Positions 1-8,850 are shown, counted from the first letter of the stretch. The stretch: DNA of 64,000 bases from Aster yellows witches'-broom phytoplasma AYWB (GCF_000012225.1 NC_007716.1:434001-498000), one strand, 5' to 3'. A program made the numbers and translations. Notes: generated by a model not told the origin, from the sequence alone.

Positions 1-352
1 AAGTTTTTAACTAATCTCAAAAAACAAGATTATCACCTTTGGAAAGAAAAATTTCAAGACTTTGAAGAAAAATGAAAATAATATATTTTTTGCACAAAAT
101 TCGTCAAGACATTATAACAAACCTTTATTACATATTCAAATTGCAGTTTTATTTCATAATTACAACAAAAACGATACCTTAGTACAACAAAAACCCCATC
201 TTACTCAAGTCAATATCCAAAAATACAACAAAAAAAAAACCTACCATTTTTCGCGTTCTATCTGCTGAAAAAATATTAAAAAAAGAATTCGGCATCACAA
301 ATATCGCTATTCTTAATGCCATCAAAAAAAAACATTTTTGGAGTAATAAAAA
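1..352 (+). pseudogene. 3' part of an unidentified gene, frame-broken
   Basis: Coding-like sequence enters from the left edge in frame 1 and stops at 73-75 (TGA). It continues in the next frame from about 62 to 231, then shifts again at the A9 run at 231-239 into a frame that reads PTIFRVLSAEKILKKEFG and ends in TGA at 350-352. Read with these two shifts it gives one continuous polypeptide of about 115 residues with ordinary composition, whereas each single frame is short. Both breaks lie in A-rich runs, so either a decaying gene or sequencing errors would explain them. The last stop overlaps the ATG of the next ORF, so it probably belonged to the same operon. I do not recognise the protein family. 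Confidence 0.4.
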
Positions 353-586
353 ATGAATTATTGCAATAAAATTATATTATTAAATGATAAATTAGAGCCT
401 AAACGAAATTTTTTTCAAATAAAATATTTTCAAAAGCTAACTTACCTTAATCTTAATCAAGCTGTCTATAAACTTCTCAAAAGTAATTTTAATTATTTGA
501 GTCAAAAAGGGTGCCCTTTAACTTTTAATTATCAAGAAATTTTATCCTCTTTAAAAAACTCCATCAAAAGAAAAATAGTTTCATGA
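353..586 (+). CDS. small hypothetical protein (77 aa)
   Basis: The ATG overlaps the stop of the broken gene upstream (ATGA), and the TGA stop overlaps the ATG of rsmD, again as ATGA. This coupling at both ends is the main support for a real gene, since the protein is short, lysine- and asparagine-rich and has no motif I recognise. It has no clear signal peptide or membrane span, so it is probably cytoplasmic. Its position in front of rsmD suggests only co-transcription. It could also be the detached end of the same decayed gene that lies upstream. Confidence 0.5.
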   Translation: MNYCNKIILLNDKLEPKRNFFQIKYFQKLTYLNLNQAVYKLLKSNFNYLSQKGCPLTFNYQEILSSLKNSIKRKIVS

Positions 587-1143
587 CAAAGACAACAATT
601 ATCATTGGAGGAAAATTCAAAGGGTGCAAAATCAAACTAGTACCATCACCCCAAACCAAAGCCACTAGCTCTTTGGTTAAAGAATCTCTCTTTAATACTT
701 TGGGAAACTCAGTAAAAAACAAAATCTTTTTAGATTTATTTGCAGGCAATGGTTCTTATGGTTTTGAGGCTTTAAGCAGAGATGCTAAACAAGTCTATTT
801 TGTTGATGCTTCCGTAAAAGCTTTTCAAACCTTAAAAGAAAATAACCAAAAATTAAAAATTAATTTGCAACAAAGCATTATTTTTTATGGTCATTTTATT
901 AAAGCTTTAAAAAAATTCCAAAAAGCCAACTTGATTTTTGATTTTATTATTTTAGACCCTCCTTATTTTAAAGATTTTTATTTACCTGCTTTTGAATATT
1001 TGAACAAATTAACACATAAAAATAGCATTATTATTTGCGAATTACATCAAAAAATTGTTTTACCTACACAAATTAAAGAATTTGTTTTACAAAAAGAAAA
1101 ACAATACGGTAATAAAAAAATCCAATTTTATCAAAAAATTTAG
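583..1143 (+). CDS. rsmD: 16S rRNA (guanine966-N2)-methyltransferase RsmD
   Basis: RsmD transfers a methyl group from S-adenosylmethionine to N2 of G966 of 16S rRNA in the small subunit. The 186-residue protein has the family pattern: an N-terminal segment with KATSSLVKESLFNTLG (residues 26-41), SAM-binding motif I DLFAGNGSYG (51-60) followed by FEALSRDA, and the catalytic DPPY tetrad at 125-128. The length matches the family (about 180-190). The start ATG overlaps the previous stop by 4 nt (translational coupling). The gene leads into two small membrane-protein genes and a strong terminator. Confidence 0.93.
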   Translation: MTKTTIIIGGKFKGCKIKLVPSPQTKATSSLVKESLFNTLGNSVKNKIFLDLFAGNGSYGFEALSRDAKQVYFVDASVKAFQTLKENNQKLKINLQQSIIFYGHFIKALKKFQKANLIFDFIILDPPYFKDFYLPAFEYLNKLTHKNSIIICELHQKIVLPTQIKEFVLQKEKQYGNKKIQFYQKI

Positions 1144-1182
1144 ACTTTAATCAAGAAAAGAAAAAACAAAAAGGAGTTCAAA

Positions 1183-1398
1183 ATGAACAATATTTGGTTA
1201 TATATAAATCCAATTATAGGATTTTTATTAGGTGGAGCTTTCGGAGCTTTTTTAATGTTTCGTTGGTTTAAAAAACATTTACAAAAAAATCCTCCAATCA
1301 GTGAAAAACAAATCAAAGAAATGTTTCGTCAAATGGGACGTACCCCTTCTGAAAAACAAATTCGTCAAATTATGAACAGCATGAAACAAGGCAAATAA
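1183..1398 (+). CDS. UPF0154 family protein (YneF-like)
   Basis: A 71-residue protein with a single N-terminal membrane span (about residues 5-28, rich in Gly and Ala) and a conserved basic tail containing the blocks PPISEKQIKEMFRQMGRTPS and KQIRQIMNSMK. This arrangement is the UPF0154/YneF pattern found across Firmicutes and mollicutes; its function is unknown. A clear AAGGAG ribosome-binding site precedes the ATG. It lies 39 nt after rsmD and 4 nt before the next ORF, so it is probably part of the rsmD operon. Confidence 0.88.
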   Translation: MNNIWLYINPIIGFLLGGAFGAFLMFRWFKKHLQKNPPISEKQIKEMFRQMGRTPSEKQIRQIMNSMKQGK

Positions 1399-1402
1399 AA
1401 TA

Positions 1403-1747
1403 ATGTTTGAAAGTTTCCTTTTTACATTTATTTTTATTGTTTTTATTTGTCTTTTAGTTATTTTTATAATGAATTATTTTTATAGCAAAAATGTTAAAAA
1501 CAAAATTATAAATTATTTATTGTCTTGTAGCAATTTAGAACAAGAAATATTAAAAAGTTTTTTGCAAAATCCTCATAAAACTTTTACCTTAACAAAAGAT
1601 GCAAACATTACTAAAAATCTATTACAATTGAATATCATTTTTTTAAAAGAAATAGTTTCGGATGCTAAATATAATAATTATGTTTTTAACCCTTTAATAA
1701 AAAATATTATTCACAAAAATAAAGATTTAAAAAAAATTTACCATTAA
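1403..1747 (+). CDS. small membrane-anchored hypothetical protein (114 aa)
   Basis: The first 23 residues (FLFTFIFIVFICLLVIFIM) form one strong transmembrane segment. The rest is a soluble, lysine- and asparagine-rich domain with no motif I recognise. The gene begins 4 nt after the UPF0154 stop and ends just before the 37-bp inverted repeat terminator, which makes it the last gene of the rsmD operon. The function is unknown. Confidence 0.7.
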   Translation: MFESFLFTFIFIVFICLLVIFIMNYFYSKNVKNKIINYLLSCSNLEQEILKSFLQNPHKTFTLTKDANITKNLLQLNIIFLKEIVSDAKYNNYVFNPLIKNIIHKNKDLKKIYH

Positions 1748-1767
1748 TAATATTTTTTAAATCATTT

Positions 1768-1846
1768 AAAATTTTTCAAGTTTATATAATAAAAAACACC
1801 TTTTATAACAAAAGGTGTTTTTTATTATATAAACTTGAAAAATTTT
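1768..1846. terminator. bidirectional terminator, perfect 37-bp inverted repeat
   Basis: The arms 1768-1804 and 1810-1846 are perfect reverse complements, separated by the 5-nt loop ATAAC. The centre is AAAACACCTTTT-like and the distal part is AT-rich. It sits between the convergent rsmD operon (+) and osmC (-), and its right arm runs into the osmC stop codon (1845-1847). A U-rich stretch follows the GC-bearing stem in both directions. Confidence 0.85.
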
Positions 1847-2273
1847 ATTCTGTAATCAATTCATTGTAATTTACAACTTTAACAGAAACATTTTCATCAG
1901 CGCTAATTAAACGAGAAATAGGGCATCGTTTATGAGTTGCATTTGCAATTATTTCAGTTTGTTCCAACGTCATATCTTGGATTCCTAAAATAGCAGTAGG
2001 TTTGAAATAAAAACCTTTATCATCTTTTTGCATTTCTAAAGTTACTTTTACTTTTAAATCTTTATTTGTGTAATCTTGTTCTGCTAAAATCTTTTTGGAA
2101 GTTTTATAAAAACAAATTGCCCAACAAAGACAAAATAAATCAACAGGCCCTGATTGTTTGTTGCTTGGTTCTAAAGCTGAAACTAGTTTTTTAGTGATTC
2201 CTTCTTTTTCTTCAAAAAAACATAAATCATCTAAATGGGGATTAAAATAAGCAATTGTTTTAAAAATAATCAT
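1845..2273 (-). CDS. osmC: OsmC/Ohr family peroxiredoxin
   Basis: OsmC/Ohr proteins are thiol peroxidases that reduce organic hydroperoxides using two conserved cysteines. The 142-residue protein has both: one in the central helix (C54, in WAICFYKTSK) and one in HKRCPISRLI (C117). They are 63 apart, close to the spacing in known Ohr/OsmC proteins. Length and fold order (N-terminal strands, central helix, C-terminal strands) fit the family. C48 and C50 lie just before C54 and are an extra feature. The gene is convergent with the rsmD operon, shares its terminator, and has its own upstream region (2274-2373). It likely protects against host oxidative stress; Ohr versus OsmC cannot be settled here. 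Confidence 0.85.
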   Translation of the reverse strand: MIIFKTIAYFNPHLDDLCFFEEKEGITKKLVSALEPSNKQSGPVDLFCLCWAICFYKTSKKILAEQDYTNKDLKVKVTLEMQKDDKGFYFKPTAILGIQDMTLEQTEIIANATHKRCPISRLISADENVSVKVVNYNELITE

Positions 2274-2373
2274 ATTATAAACCTTTCTTTATTAAAAAAA
2301 ATATTTCTTTTTTATGCATTTCTTTAAGCATCTATTTTATTATAACACCAAAATAAGTTAAAATATAATTATT

Positions 2374-3183
2374 TTAATTAAAACTAGAGTTAATAATATT
2401 TTGCACATCAATAGCTAATTGATGCATATTTGTATTGCAATAATTATCGTATTTTAAAGGAGGGTGAATAATTATTTCCACTACTTTTTTTTGCCAAAAG
2501 CGCTTATTTTTGATTTGACTGGCTCCTTTGATAGTTAAAGGCAAAATGGAAGCTTGACTTTTGCAAGCAATTTTGAAAGCCCCTCCTAAAAGTGGCATTG
2601 CTTGTTCATTATTTCTATCTTTAATACCTCCCTCAGGAAAAACTACCATCACCATACCATTTTTAACTTTGGGAACTGCATTTATTAAATTTTGGGCAGT
2701 TTTTCTGATTTCATCCCTTGAAATTACCATACAATCCAAAGACAAAAAAGCTAATTTTAAAAACCATGCAGTTCCAAAAAAACAATTAAAATTTTGTTTG
2801 GGAGAAAACGACAAAGTTCTCGGAATAACACTTGCAATAACAAAAGGATCAGTGTACGACTTGTGATTGGCATAAATAACAACGTTTTCTTTTGAAGGAA
2901 TCAAATGGGGATTTTGAACTACTACTTTAATTCTTAAAAAACGGTTAACAAAACGCGACAAATTAAGAGAAACAAACCCTTTAAAATAATGGTTAGGAGG
3001 TAAAAAGGTCATCAAAACGAGACAAAAAACCAAAATTATAAACGTTATAAAAAAAGACAACAACAAACCAAAAATTAAATTAACTGGCAGTTTGTAGCAA
3101 AAAGAAAAATCAACTGGCATAGTTTTGGGAATTTGAAAAAAAACAAATGTAAACCAAATGGCAAAAAAAATAAAAGTCAACAT
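2374..3183 (-). CDS. plsC: 1-acyl-sn-glycerol-3-phosphate acyltransferase PlsC
   Basis: PlsC acylates lysophosphatidic acid to phosphatidic acid in phospholipid synthesis at the membrane. The 269-residue protein starts with two hydrophobic spans (about residues 3-17 and 35-62). It then has the acyltransferase HX4D motif HKSYTD (H107, D112) and the FPEGG substrate-binding motif (182-186). The start ATG overlaps the end of folA by 7 nt, so it is co-transcribed with thyA-folA. Confidence 0.92.
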   Translation of the reverse strand: MLTFIFFAIWFTFVFFQIPKTMPVDFSFCYKLPVNLIFGLLLSFFITFIILVFCLVLMTFLPPNHYFKGFVSLNLSRFVNRFLRIKVVVQNPHLIPSKENVVIYANHKSYTDPFVIASVIPRTLSFSPKQNFNCFFGTAWFLKLAFLSLDCMVISRDEIRKTAQNLINAVPKVKNGMVMVVFPEGGIKDRNNEQAMPLLGGAFKIACKSQASILPLTIKGASQIKNKRFWQKKVVEIIIHPPLKYDNYCNTNMHQLAIDVQNIINSSFN

Positions 3184-3668
3184 TTGGGCGTATCTAATTT
3201 CTTTTGATAAATGGCAAAAATTAATTGTGGATGAATTTCTTTTTGGATTAATTGGTATTGTGATAAATCAATTTTGGGGAAAAAAACGTTTCCTTGATGT
3301 CTTTGTAAAATGTGTGTGATGTATAAAGTTGTTACCCAAGGTAAGGTTTGTTGATAGATTTTTCCTCCACCAATAATAAAAATTTCTTGGGCAACATCAC
3401 TTTCCAAAAAAGATTGCAAATCAGAAACTACAGTAAAATTAGGCAATTCTAAATCATGCTTTAAAGAAGCTACATAAGTGTTTTTAAAATTAAAAGGCTT
3501 GTTTTTGAAATAACTTTTTAAAGATTTATAAGTTTCATACCCCATTAAAACATTTTTATTGAGGGTAATTTTTTTAAAATATTGTAAATCTTGGGGATAA
3601 TGCCAAGGTAATTTGTTGTATTTGCCAATCAAATAATTGCCATCAAAGGCAGTAATTAAATTAATCAT
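3177..3668 (-). CDS. folA: dihydrofolate reductase
   Basis: Reduces dihydrofolate to tetrahydrofolate with NADPH, regenerating the cofactor consumed by thymidylate synthase. The 163-residue protein shows the N-terminal substrate-binding region [18 protein letters not shown], with the catalytic acid at D27, and the NADPH-binding [10 protein letters not shown] segment. Its start overlaps the thyA stop by 4 nt (ATGA) and its end overlaps plsC, so thyA-folA-plsC form one coupled unit. A thyA-folA pair is common in Firmicutes. Confidence 0.95.
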   Translation of the reverse strand: MINLITAFDGNYLIGKYNKLPWHYPQDLQYFKKITLNKNVLMGYETYKSLKSYFKNKPFNFKNTYVASLKHDLELPNFTVVSDLQSFLESDVAQEIFIIGGGKIYQQTLPWVTTLYITHILQRHQGNVFFPKIDLSQYQLIQKEIHPQLIFAIYQKKLDTPKC

Positions 3669-4531
3669 ACAGCAATATCACCTTTCAAAATGCCATCACA
3701 TTGATAATTTTTTAAAATAAAATCAATAAATTTAAAATCATCAATATTTTTAATGTCAGGATTTAAAATCATTTGAGGTAGTTTTTTAGGGGTTCTTTGA
3801 ATTTGGGTCTGAACTTGTGTTATGTGATTGGAATAAATGTGGGCATCTCCTAAAGTGTGGATAAATTCGTAAGGTTGTAAGTTAGTTACTTGTGCTACCA
3901 TCATAAGCAATAAAGAATAAGAAGCAATATTAAAAGGTATTCCCAAAAAAACATCTCCACTACGTTGATATAGTTGCAAGGAGAGTTTGCCTTGGTGAAC
4001 GTAGAATTGAATTAAGACATGACAAGGCGGCAATGCCATTTGATTTAATAAGGAGGGATTCCAAGAATTAAGAATCAAACGCCTCGAATTGGGATTGGCT
4101 TTGATTTCAGAAATTAAAAATTTAATTTGATCAACGCCATTAAAATCGCGCCATTGTTTACCATAAACAGGACCTAAATTACCGTGTTTGGTGGCAAAAA
4201 GGGGATCATTTTTGATTTTTTTCACAAATTCTTTCAATGTTTCATTTTGAAAAAAATCTGATTGTTGATATTTTTGATAAGGCCATTCATTCCAAATATT
4301 AACATTATTTTGTACCAAATAAAAAATATTAGTATCCCCTTTTAAAAACCATAAAAGTTCGTGGATAATTGATCTAAGATTCATTTTTTTAGTAGTTAAC
4401 AAAGGAAAACCTTCTTCAAGATTAAAACGCATTTGGTAACCAAAAACACTTTTGGTACCTGTATTAGTGCGGTCTTTTCTGAAACTGCCTTTTTGAAAAA
4501 TAAAACGACATAAATCTAAATAAGTATTCAT
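3665..4531 (-). CDS. thyA: thymidylate synthase
   Basis: Converts dUMP to dTMP using methylenetetrahydrofolate. The 288-residue protein contains the active-site LPPCH with nucleophile C170, the phosphate-binding RR pair at 150-151, and [18 protein letters not shown] (188-205). The region between about residues 83 and 115 is longer than in the E. coli enzyme, which resembles the Lactobacillus-type form. It is the first gene of the thyA-folA-plsC unit. It starts 44 nt downstream of the pepV stop, with an AAGGAG-like site before the ATG. Confidence 0.95.
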   Translation of the reverse strand: MNTYLDLCRFIFQKGSFRKDRTNTGTKSVFGYQMRFNLEEGFPLLTTKKMNLRSIIHELLWFLKGDTNIFYLVQNNVNIWNEWPYQKYQQSDFFQNETLKEFVKKIKNDPLFATKHGNLGPVYGKQWRDFNGVDQIKFLISEIKANPNSRRLILNSWNPSLLNQMALPPCHVLIQFYVHQGKLSLQLYQRSGDVFLGIPFNIASYSLLLMMVAQVTNLQPYEFIHTLGDAHIYSNHITQVQTQIQRTPKKLPQMILNPDIKNIDDFKFIDFILKNYQCDGILKGDIAV

Positions 4532-4574
4532 AATTTAAAACTCCTTGTTTTTTAATTGAACAAATGTTTGTTGT

Positions 4575-5951
4575 TTACAGGGACAAAAGATATAAAGCTT
4601 CTGTGTAAATGGCAGTTAAAGCAATTAATTGGTCAATTGAAATAGATTCATTTTTTTGATGAATTAAGGAAACTTCATCGACAAAAGTGGGTCCAAAAGG
4701 TACTAAATTAGGAGCACATTTAGCAAAAGAACCACCACCAACACACATAGGTTTGGAAAATAAATCATTAGTGTGTTTTTGATAAACTTTCAATAACGTT
4801 TGCATCAATTCACTTTTAGGATCAATATACATAATGGGATGATGAAGAGTAGTTTTGAGGCAAAAATGTTGATTATTGGCTGCTTTTCCTAATTGAAAAA
4901 GGATTTTTTCAAATGTAATTCCTTTAGGATATCTTAAATTAAGAGTGAAGAAGGTTTGATTATTTTCTAATTTTAAAACTCCAGAAAAACAAACTAAATT
5001 ATAAGTTTCTTCATCAAAGTGATTAATGCCTAATTTTTTTCCATCCAGACTATCTAACAAATATTGGTCAAAAAAATCAACCAAATTATTTTTAATTCCC
5101 AATGATTTAAGGACTTTCATCAAATCATAAAGGGCATTTTCCCCTGTTTCAGGAGTCGAACCATGAGCAGAAATGCCATGCACTTCGATTTTTAACAAAT
5201 CTCCTTGGGTTTCTAATGTGGCTTTGATATTTGTAGTTTGAACAAAATTATGGAATAAATCTAGGTAATTAGGATCAAATTTTAGAACTGCTTGTGCCAA
5301 ATCAGGAACTACATTAGAGGCTTGTCCGCTTTGAATGCTTACAATTCTATTATCTAAAACTTCACCTTCAAAAGTCAAATCCCCAATTCCTTTTTCGCAA
5401 TAAATAGCAGGAAAATGGCTGTCCGGAACAAAACCAGATACAGGTAATTCAGGAATTTGTTTAAAATAGTGTTTCATACAACGAAATCCAGTTTCTTCAT
5501 CGACACCCAAAATTAATTTAATTCTTTTGGAAAGCGGTAAATTTAGTTCGTGCAATATTTTCAAAGCCCAGAAAGCTGCCATTGTAGGACCTTTATCGTC
5601 TTGTGTTCCTCTGCCATAAAGTGTGCCATCAACAATTAAAGCCTCATAAGGCGGATAGTACCAGCCGGTTCCTGCAGGAACAACATCCAAATGACCAATC
5701 ATACCAACCCATTCTTTTTGGTCTCCGTATTCAATATGACCAGCGTATCCTTCCAAATTAAGGGTTTTAAAGCCGCTTTGGGATCCCAAATCAAGCATAA
5801 AATTAAGGGCTTGTTGGTTGCCTTTTCCAAAAGGAGCGCCTGTTCTATTAGGGTCAAAAGTAGTAAGTTCGGTGTTAATTTTTAATAATGTTTGCAAAGC
5901 CTCAATTAAGGCGTCTTTTCTTTTTAAAACCTCTTTTTTAAAATCAATCAT
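4575..5951 (-). CDS. pepV: Xaa-His dipeptidase PepV, M20 family
   Basis: PepV-type M20 metallopeptidases cleave dipeptides in the cytoplasm and supply amino acids. The 458-residue protein has metal-binding H87 in GHLDVVPAG (D89 beside it), the bridging D119 in TQDDKGP, the catalytic Glu pair in DEETG (152-153) and D177 in VPDSHFP. A dimerisation/lid domain occupies roughly 190-370. The length fits PepV (about 470). The gene stands first in the minus-strand run towards thyA. Its promoter must lie in 5952-6498, shared with the divergent surface protein. Confidence 0.9.
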   Translation of the reverse strand: MIDFKKEVLKRKDALIEALQTLLKINTELTTFDPNRTGAPFGKGNQQALNFMLDLGSQSGFKTLNLEGYAGHIEYGDQKEWVGMIGHLDVVPAGTGWYYPPYEALIVDGTLYGRGTQDDKGPTMAAFWALKILHELNLPLSKRIKLILGVDEETGFRCMKHYFKQIPELPVSGFVPDSHFPAIYCEKGIGDLTFEGEVLDNRIVSIQSGQASNVVPDLAQAVLKFDPNYLDLFHNFVQTTNIKATLETQGDLLKIEVHGISAHGSTPETGENALYDLMKVLKSLGIKNNLVDFFDQYLLDSLDGKKLGINHFDEETYNLVCFSGVLKLENNQTFFTLNLRYPKGITFEKILFQLGKAANNQHFCLKTTLHHPIMYIDPKSELMQTLLKVYQKHTNDLFSKPMCVGGGSFAKCAPNLVPFGPTFVDEVSLIHQKNESISIDQLIALTAIYTEALYLLSL

Positions 5952-6498
5952 TTTATAACCTCTTTTTTTATTATTTTTATTTTTTTTGGTAATTTTGTTA
6001 ATTTTAATTTTTTGTTCGTTTTTTGTGTTGTTTTTTGTTTGTATATTTTATTGGAGGCACTTGCAAAATATAAAAACCAAAAATGTAAGCATAGATAAAG
6101 ACATTTTTTATTAATAATTCTTTCATAACATCAATAATTTATCCACATAATAATCATATTTTTGCACGAAAATAAGGGAAAAAGGCATAAAGCAGAAAAA
6201 CAAAAAATATTAATTCTACATTTATTTTTATATTTTATCTACACCCTAATACTTAAATTTTAACATTATTTTTAGCATTTAAAAAAAAGAAAAATATTTT
6301 TTTTATAAAAAAAAAGTGTTTCTTTTTCGTTTTGATTAAGTTATAATATTAGTGGATTTTAAAGGAATTCAAGAAATTTTAAAAAACCGCTAGTAATAAA
6401 TTCGTTTAAAATTCTTTAGTTCATCTTAAAATTTTTGCATTTTACAAATTTGTGTATTTTGCAAAGATTAAGATATTAGAAAGAAAAATATAAAATCA
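5952..6498. promoter_or_regulatory. 547-bp divergent intergenic region with promoter-like element
   Basis: No gene is seen here. A TATAAT hexamer stands at 6342-6347 on the plus strand, about 150 nt before the TTG start at 6499; its -35 region is poor. The presumed leader contains an imperfect AT-rich hairpin (arms around 6369-6381 and 6408-6419, one bulge). The region must also carry the pepV promoter on the minus strand, which I could not pinpoint. Confidence 0.4.
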
Positions 6499-7515
6499 TT
6501 GAAAAATATTTACCAAAAACAACCTTGTTTAAAACAAAGGTTTATTTATTGTTTAAGTGCATTATTACTTTTGATCTTATTTGTAATAAGTTTTAATTGC
6601 ACTTTAAAAGCTATTACAACAGAACCAATAGATATCAATACTATTGAAAAACATATAGGATCTTTTGAAAATACACCAAATGAAAAAAAAATAATTGAAA
6701 AATTTGCAAAAAATTACAAAAATAAAAGTGGTATTTCTATTGGAGAAGATTTAGAAGTTATTTCGATAATCAATAACAAAGCAATTATCAAAGCACAAGA
6801 AAATTCTAAAAAAATTAAAGGTCAAGTGGAAGTTATTTTTAATGTCAAAGAAGACCTAAATGATTTAATTAAAAATAAAGCTTTAGGGGAAATAGAATTA
6901 AGTAAAATGCACAGTGAGGCATTAGTTTCTAATGAGGATTTATTAAATGCAATCAAAGATAAAAATGATGGTTTAATAATTACAAAAGAAGATATTGATT
7001 TCCCTAAAAAAGATCGCGTAAAAGGTGTTATAACCATTCAAGCATTGGAAAAATCTCCTAAATATAAAGGAAAAGCTAAATTAAGTTATCAAATTAAAAA
7101 AATAAATAAAGAAGAGTTCATTGAAGAAATTAAAAAAAGTTATAATATTCCAATTGATTCATCCATAACAAAAAGTCAATTAGATGAAACAATTGAAAAT
7201 GTAATTGCAGAAGAAATAGGAAGCCCAGATTCAACTAAAGAATTAGTTGTAAAAAGAGTTAAAGAAGCAGTAACGCTTTTATTAAGTGATAGCAATACTT
7301 TATCTGAAAAAATAACAACTTCTATGTCAAATGAAGAAGAGTTGCCAAATAACTCACAAACAATATTAACTCCTAAAATAACAAACGAAAAAACAGATAA
7401 TAACGAAAATAAAAATTATGGATTTTATATTGTTATTGCTTCCATTATATTCATTTCAATCACTTTTTTAAGTTTGCTTTTTGTTATTTTTAAAAAAAGA
7501 AATATTCAATCATAA
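6499..7515 (+). CDS. membrane-anchored surface protein with mollicute lipoprotein-like repeats
   Basis: The 338-residue protein has an N-terminal hydrophobic segment (about 14-38, signal peptide or anchor), a charged Lys/Glu/Asn-rich extracellular part, and a C-terminal span (about 307-329) followed by KKRN. This is the topology of phytoplasma immunodominant membrane proteins, although the sequence is not Imp, Amp or IdpA as far as I can judge. Two related blocks are visible, AIIKAQENSKKIKGQVEV (from residue 95) and VITIQALEKSPKYKGKAKL (from residue 177). They resemble the IKAK-S-KYKG-V repeats of variable surface lipoproteins in spiroplasmas and mycoplasmas. The start is TTG at 6499; no in-frame ATG occurs before residue 137. 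C34 is preceded by SFN, a poor lipobox. A terminator follows the stop. Confidence 0.75.
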   Translation: MKNIYQKQPCLKQRFIYCLSALLLLILFVISFNCTLKAITTEPIDINTIEKHIGSFENTPNEKKIIEKFAKNYKNKSGISIGEDLEVISIINNKAIIKAQENSKKIKGQVEVIFNVKEDLNDLIKNKALGEIELSKMHSEALVSNEDLLNAIKDKNDGLIITKEDIDFPKKDRVKGVITIQALEKSPKYKGKAKLSYQIKKINKEEFIEEIKKSYNIPIDSSITKSQLDETIENVIAEEIGSPDSTKELVVKRVKEAVTLLLSDSNTLSEKITTSMSNEEELPNNSQTILTPKITNEKTDNNENKNYGFYIVIASIIFISITFLSLLFVIFKKRNIQS

Positions 7516-7527
7516 TTAAAAAATATC

Positions 7528-7553
7528 AAAGAGGTTTATAACCTCTTTTTTAT
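7528..7553 (+). terminator. rho-independent terminator
   Basis: Hairpin AAAGAGGTT / AACCTCTTT (7528-7536 and 7540-7548) with a 3-nt loop, followed by a T run. It lies 12 nt after the stop of the surface protein gene and separates it from the next gene. Confidence 0.85.
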
Positions 7554-7607
7554 TTTATATTTATAAAAATATAAAAAATAAAATAGAAATGTTGGAAAAA
7601 AAGATAA

Positions 7608-8813
7608 GTGAAAATACCATCTTTTAAAAAAAACATAATTATTGCAATAATAATCTTTTCTATACTTTTAATAATGTTTGGTTGGTTAGGATGGCAAAAT
7701 AACTTTTTTGCTTTAGAAGCTTCACAAAATTCTAATAAAAATACTTCTTTATCCTCCAAAAATTTTAATTATAATGATTTACAAGTTTTACCAAAAAAAC
7801 AAAATGAAAAAATTGAAGAACAAGTTCCAGAAGCCAAAGAAAACAATTTAGATAATCCCAATCAAAAATCCCCAAAAACATTGTATCCACAAATAAAAGA
7901 AATTGAAGAAATAAAAGAACCACACAAATACAGACCAAAATCAACTCCCAAACCAAACCAAAACAACAGATCACAAACTATCAAAAAAAATCCTCATTTA
8001 CAAAAAGCCAAAAATAAAAGAAAAATGATGCAAAAAAAACTAGTTTACCAAAATCAAAAAATTATAGATTTAAAAGAAAAAATCTTAATTTTGGAAAATG
8101 AAAAAAACAAACCCAAGGAACTAGAAAAACAATTTAGTGAACAAATTAAACCTCAATTAGAATCTCAAATCCAAGGAATGAATATTTATAATGTATATTT
8201 AGGAAAAAAAAGCGATAAAGATATGGCGTTAGGATGGTTACGAAAAAACTTTTCTAATCAACATTATCAAATTAACTTTTCTTATGGTTTGTATAATTCT
8301 CAAATTATCCAATCCACAGTTTTTTTTGATTCTCGCATCAAAGAACCACCACCCAAAAACCTTTTATTAGTTTATTTTGATGGAGGCACAAGAGATAAAG
8401 CTAATAATTGCTATTCTTTGGAGGCATTAAAAACTTTAGGTAATGGCGCTCAAAATATGTATATTCTTTGGCAAGATGAAAACCCTTTTAATGACAAAAA
8501 CTTTATTCAAAACAACTTTTGCACTGACCTTATTTATGAAAAAGGCTCTTTTTTAGGTGGACCTTCTTATTTGAATGTCAAACATATTTCTTTAAAAAAA
8601 ATTAATACTAATGAAATTATTGCCACTTTTCCTGTTGAATGTCAAATTGAAGTACCTTGTTCACTTGATGGACTAAATTTAGAGTTAAAATTTCCTTTTT
8701 ATAATTACAAAACAGAAGGTTTGTTTTCGAATACTCATATCAAAAGTCTTAGAAAAATTAATGTATATTCTAAACACACAGGACAATCAAAAACACTTTA
8801 TTACAAAATTTAA
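7608..8813 (+). CDS. putative secreted or membrane-anchored protein with coiled coil (401 aa)
   Basis: The GTG start at 7608 is followed by a basic N-terminus and one hydrophobic span (about 9-27), then FALEAS, which would suit signal peptidase cleavage. Residues about 35-125 are low-complexity and rich in Lys, Gln, Asn and Pro; about 120-185 are a predicted coiled coil with heptad-like Leu/Ile spacing. The C-terminal half (about 190-401) is a well-mixed globular domain with several Cys (including CQIEVPC). I do not recognise the family. It has its own terminator and follows another surface-type gene, so both may be host-exposed. Confidence 0.7.
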   Translation: MKIPSFKKNIIIAIIIFSILLIMFGWLGWQNNFFALEASQNSNKNTSLSSKNFNYNDLQVLPKKQNEKIEEQVPEAKENNLDNPNQKSPKTLYPQIKEIEEIKEPHKYRPKSTPKPNQNNRSQTIKKNPHLQKAKNKRKMMQKKLVYQNQKIIDLKEKILILENEKNKPKELEKQFSEQIKPQLESQIQGMNIYNVYLGKKSDKDMALGWLRKNFSNQHYQINFSYGLYNSQIIQSTVFFDSRIKEPPPKNLLLVYFDGGTRDKANNCYSLEALKTLGNGAQNMYILWQDENPFNDKNFIQNNFCTDLIYEKGSFLGGPSYLNVKHISLKKINTNEIIATFPVECQIEVPCSLDGLNLELKFPFYNYKTEGLFSNTHIKSLRKINVYSKHTGQSKTLYYKI

Positions 8814-8814
8814 A

Positions 8815-8850
8815 AAAAACAGTAGATTGTAAATTCAATCTACTGTTTTT
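8815..8850. terminator. bidirectional terminator between the 401-aa gene and pyk
   Basis: Arms 8815-8829 and 8836-8850 (AAAAACAGTAGATTG and its complement) pair perfectly over 15 bp around a 6-nt loop, with T runs on both strands. The two neighbouring genes converge on it. Confidence 0.85.

Noticed and set aside
6499-8813. Idea that these are SVM/SAP-type secreted effectors or the Imp/Amp antigens
   Set aside because: They lack the typical SVM signal sequence and short length, and their neighbours (pepV, pyk) are not those of imp or amp; described only as surface-type proteins.
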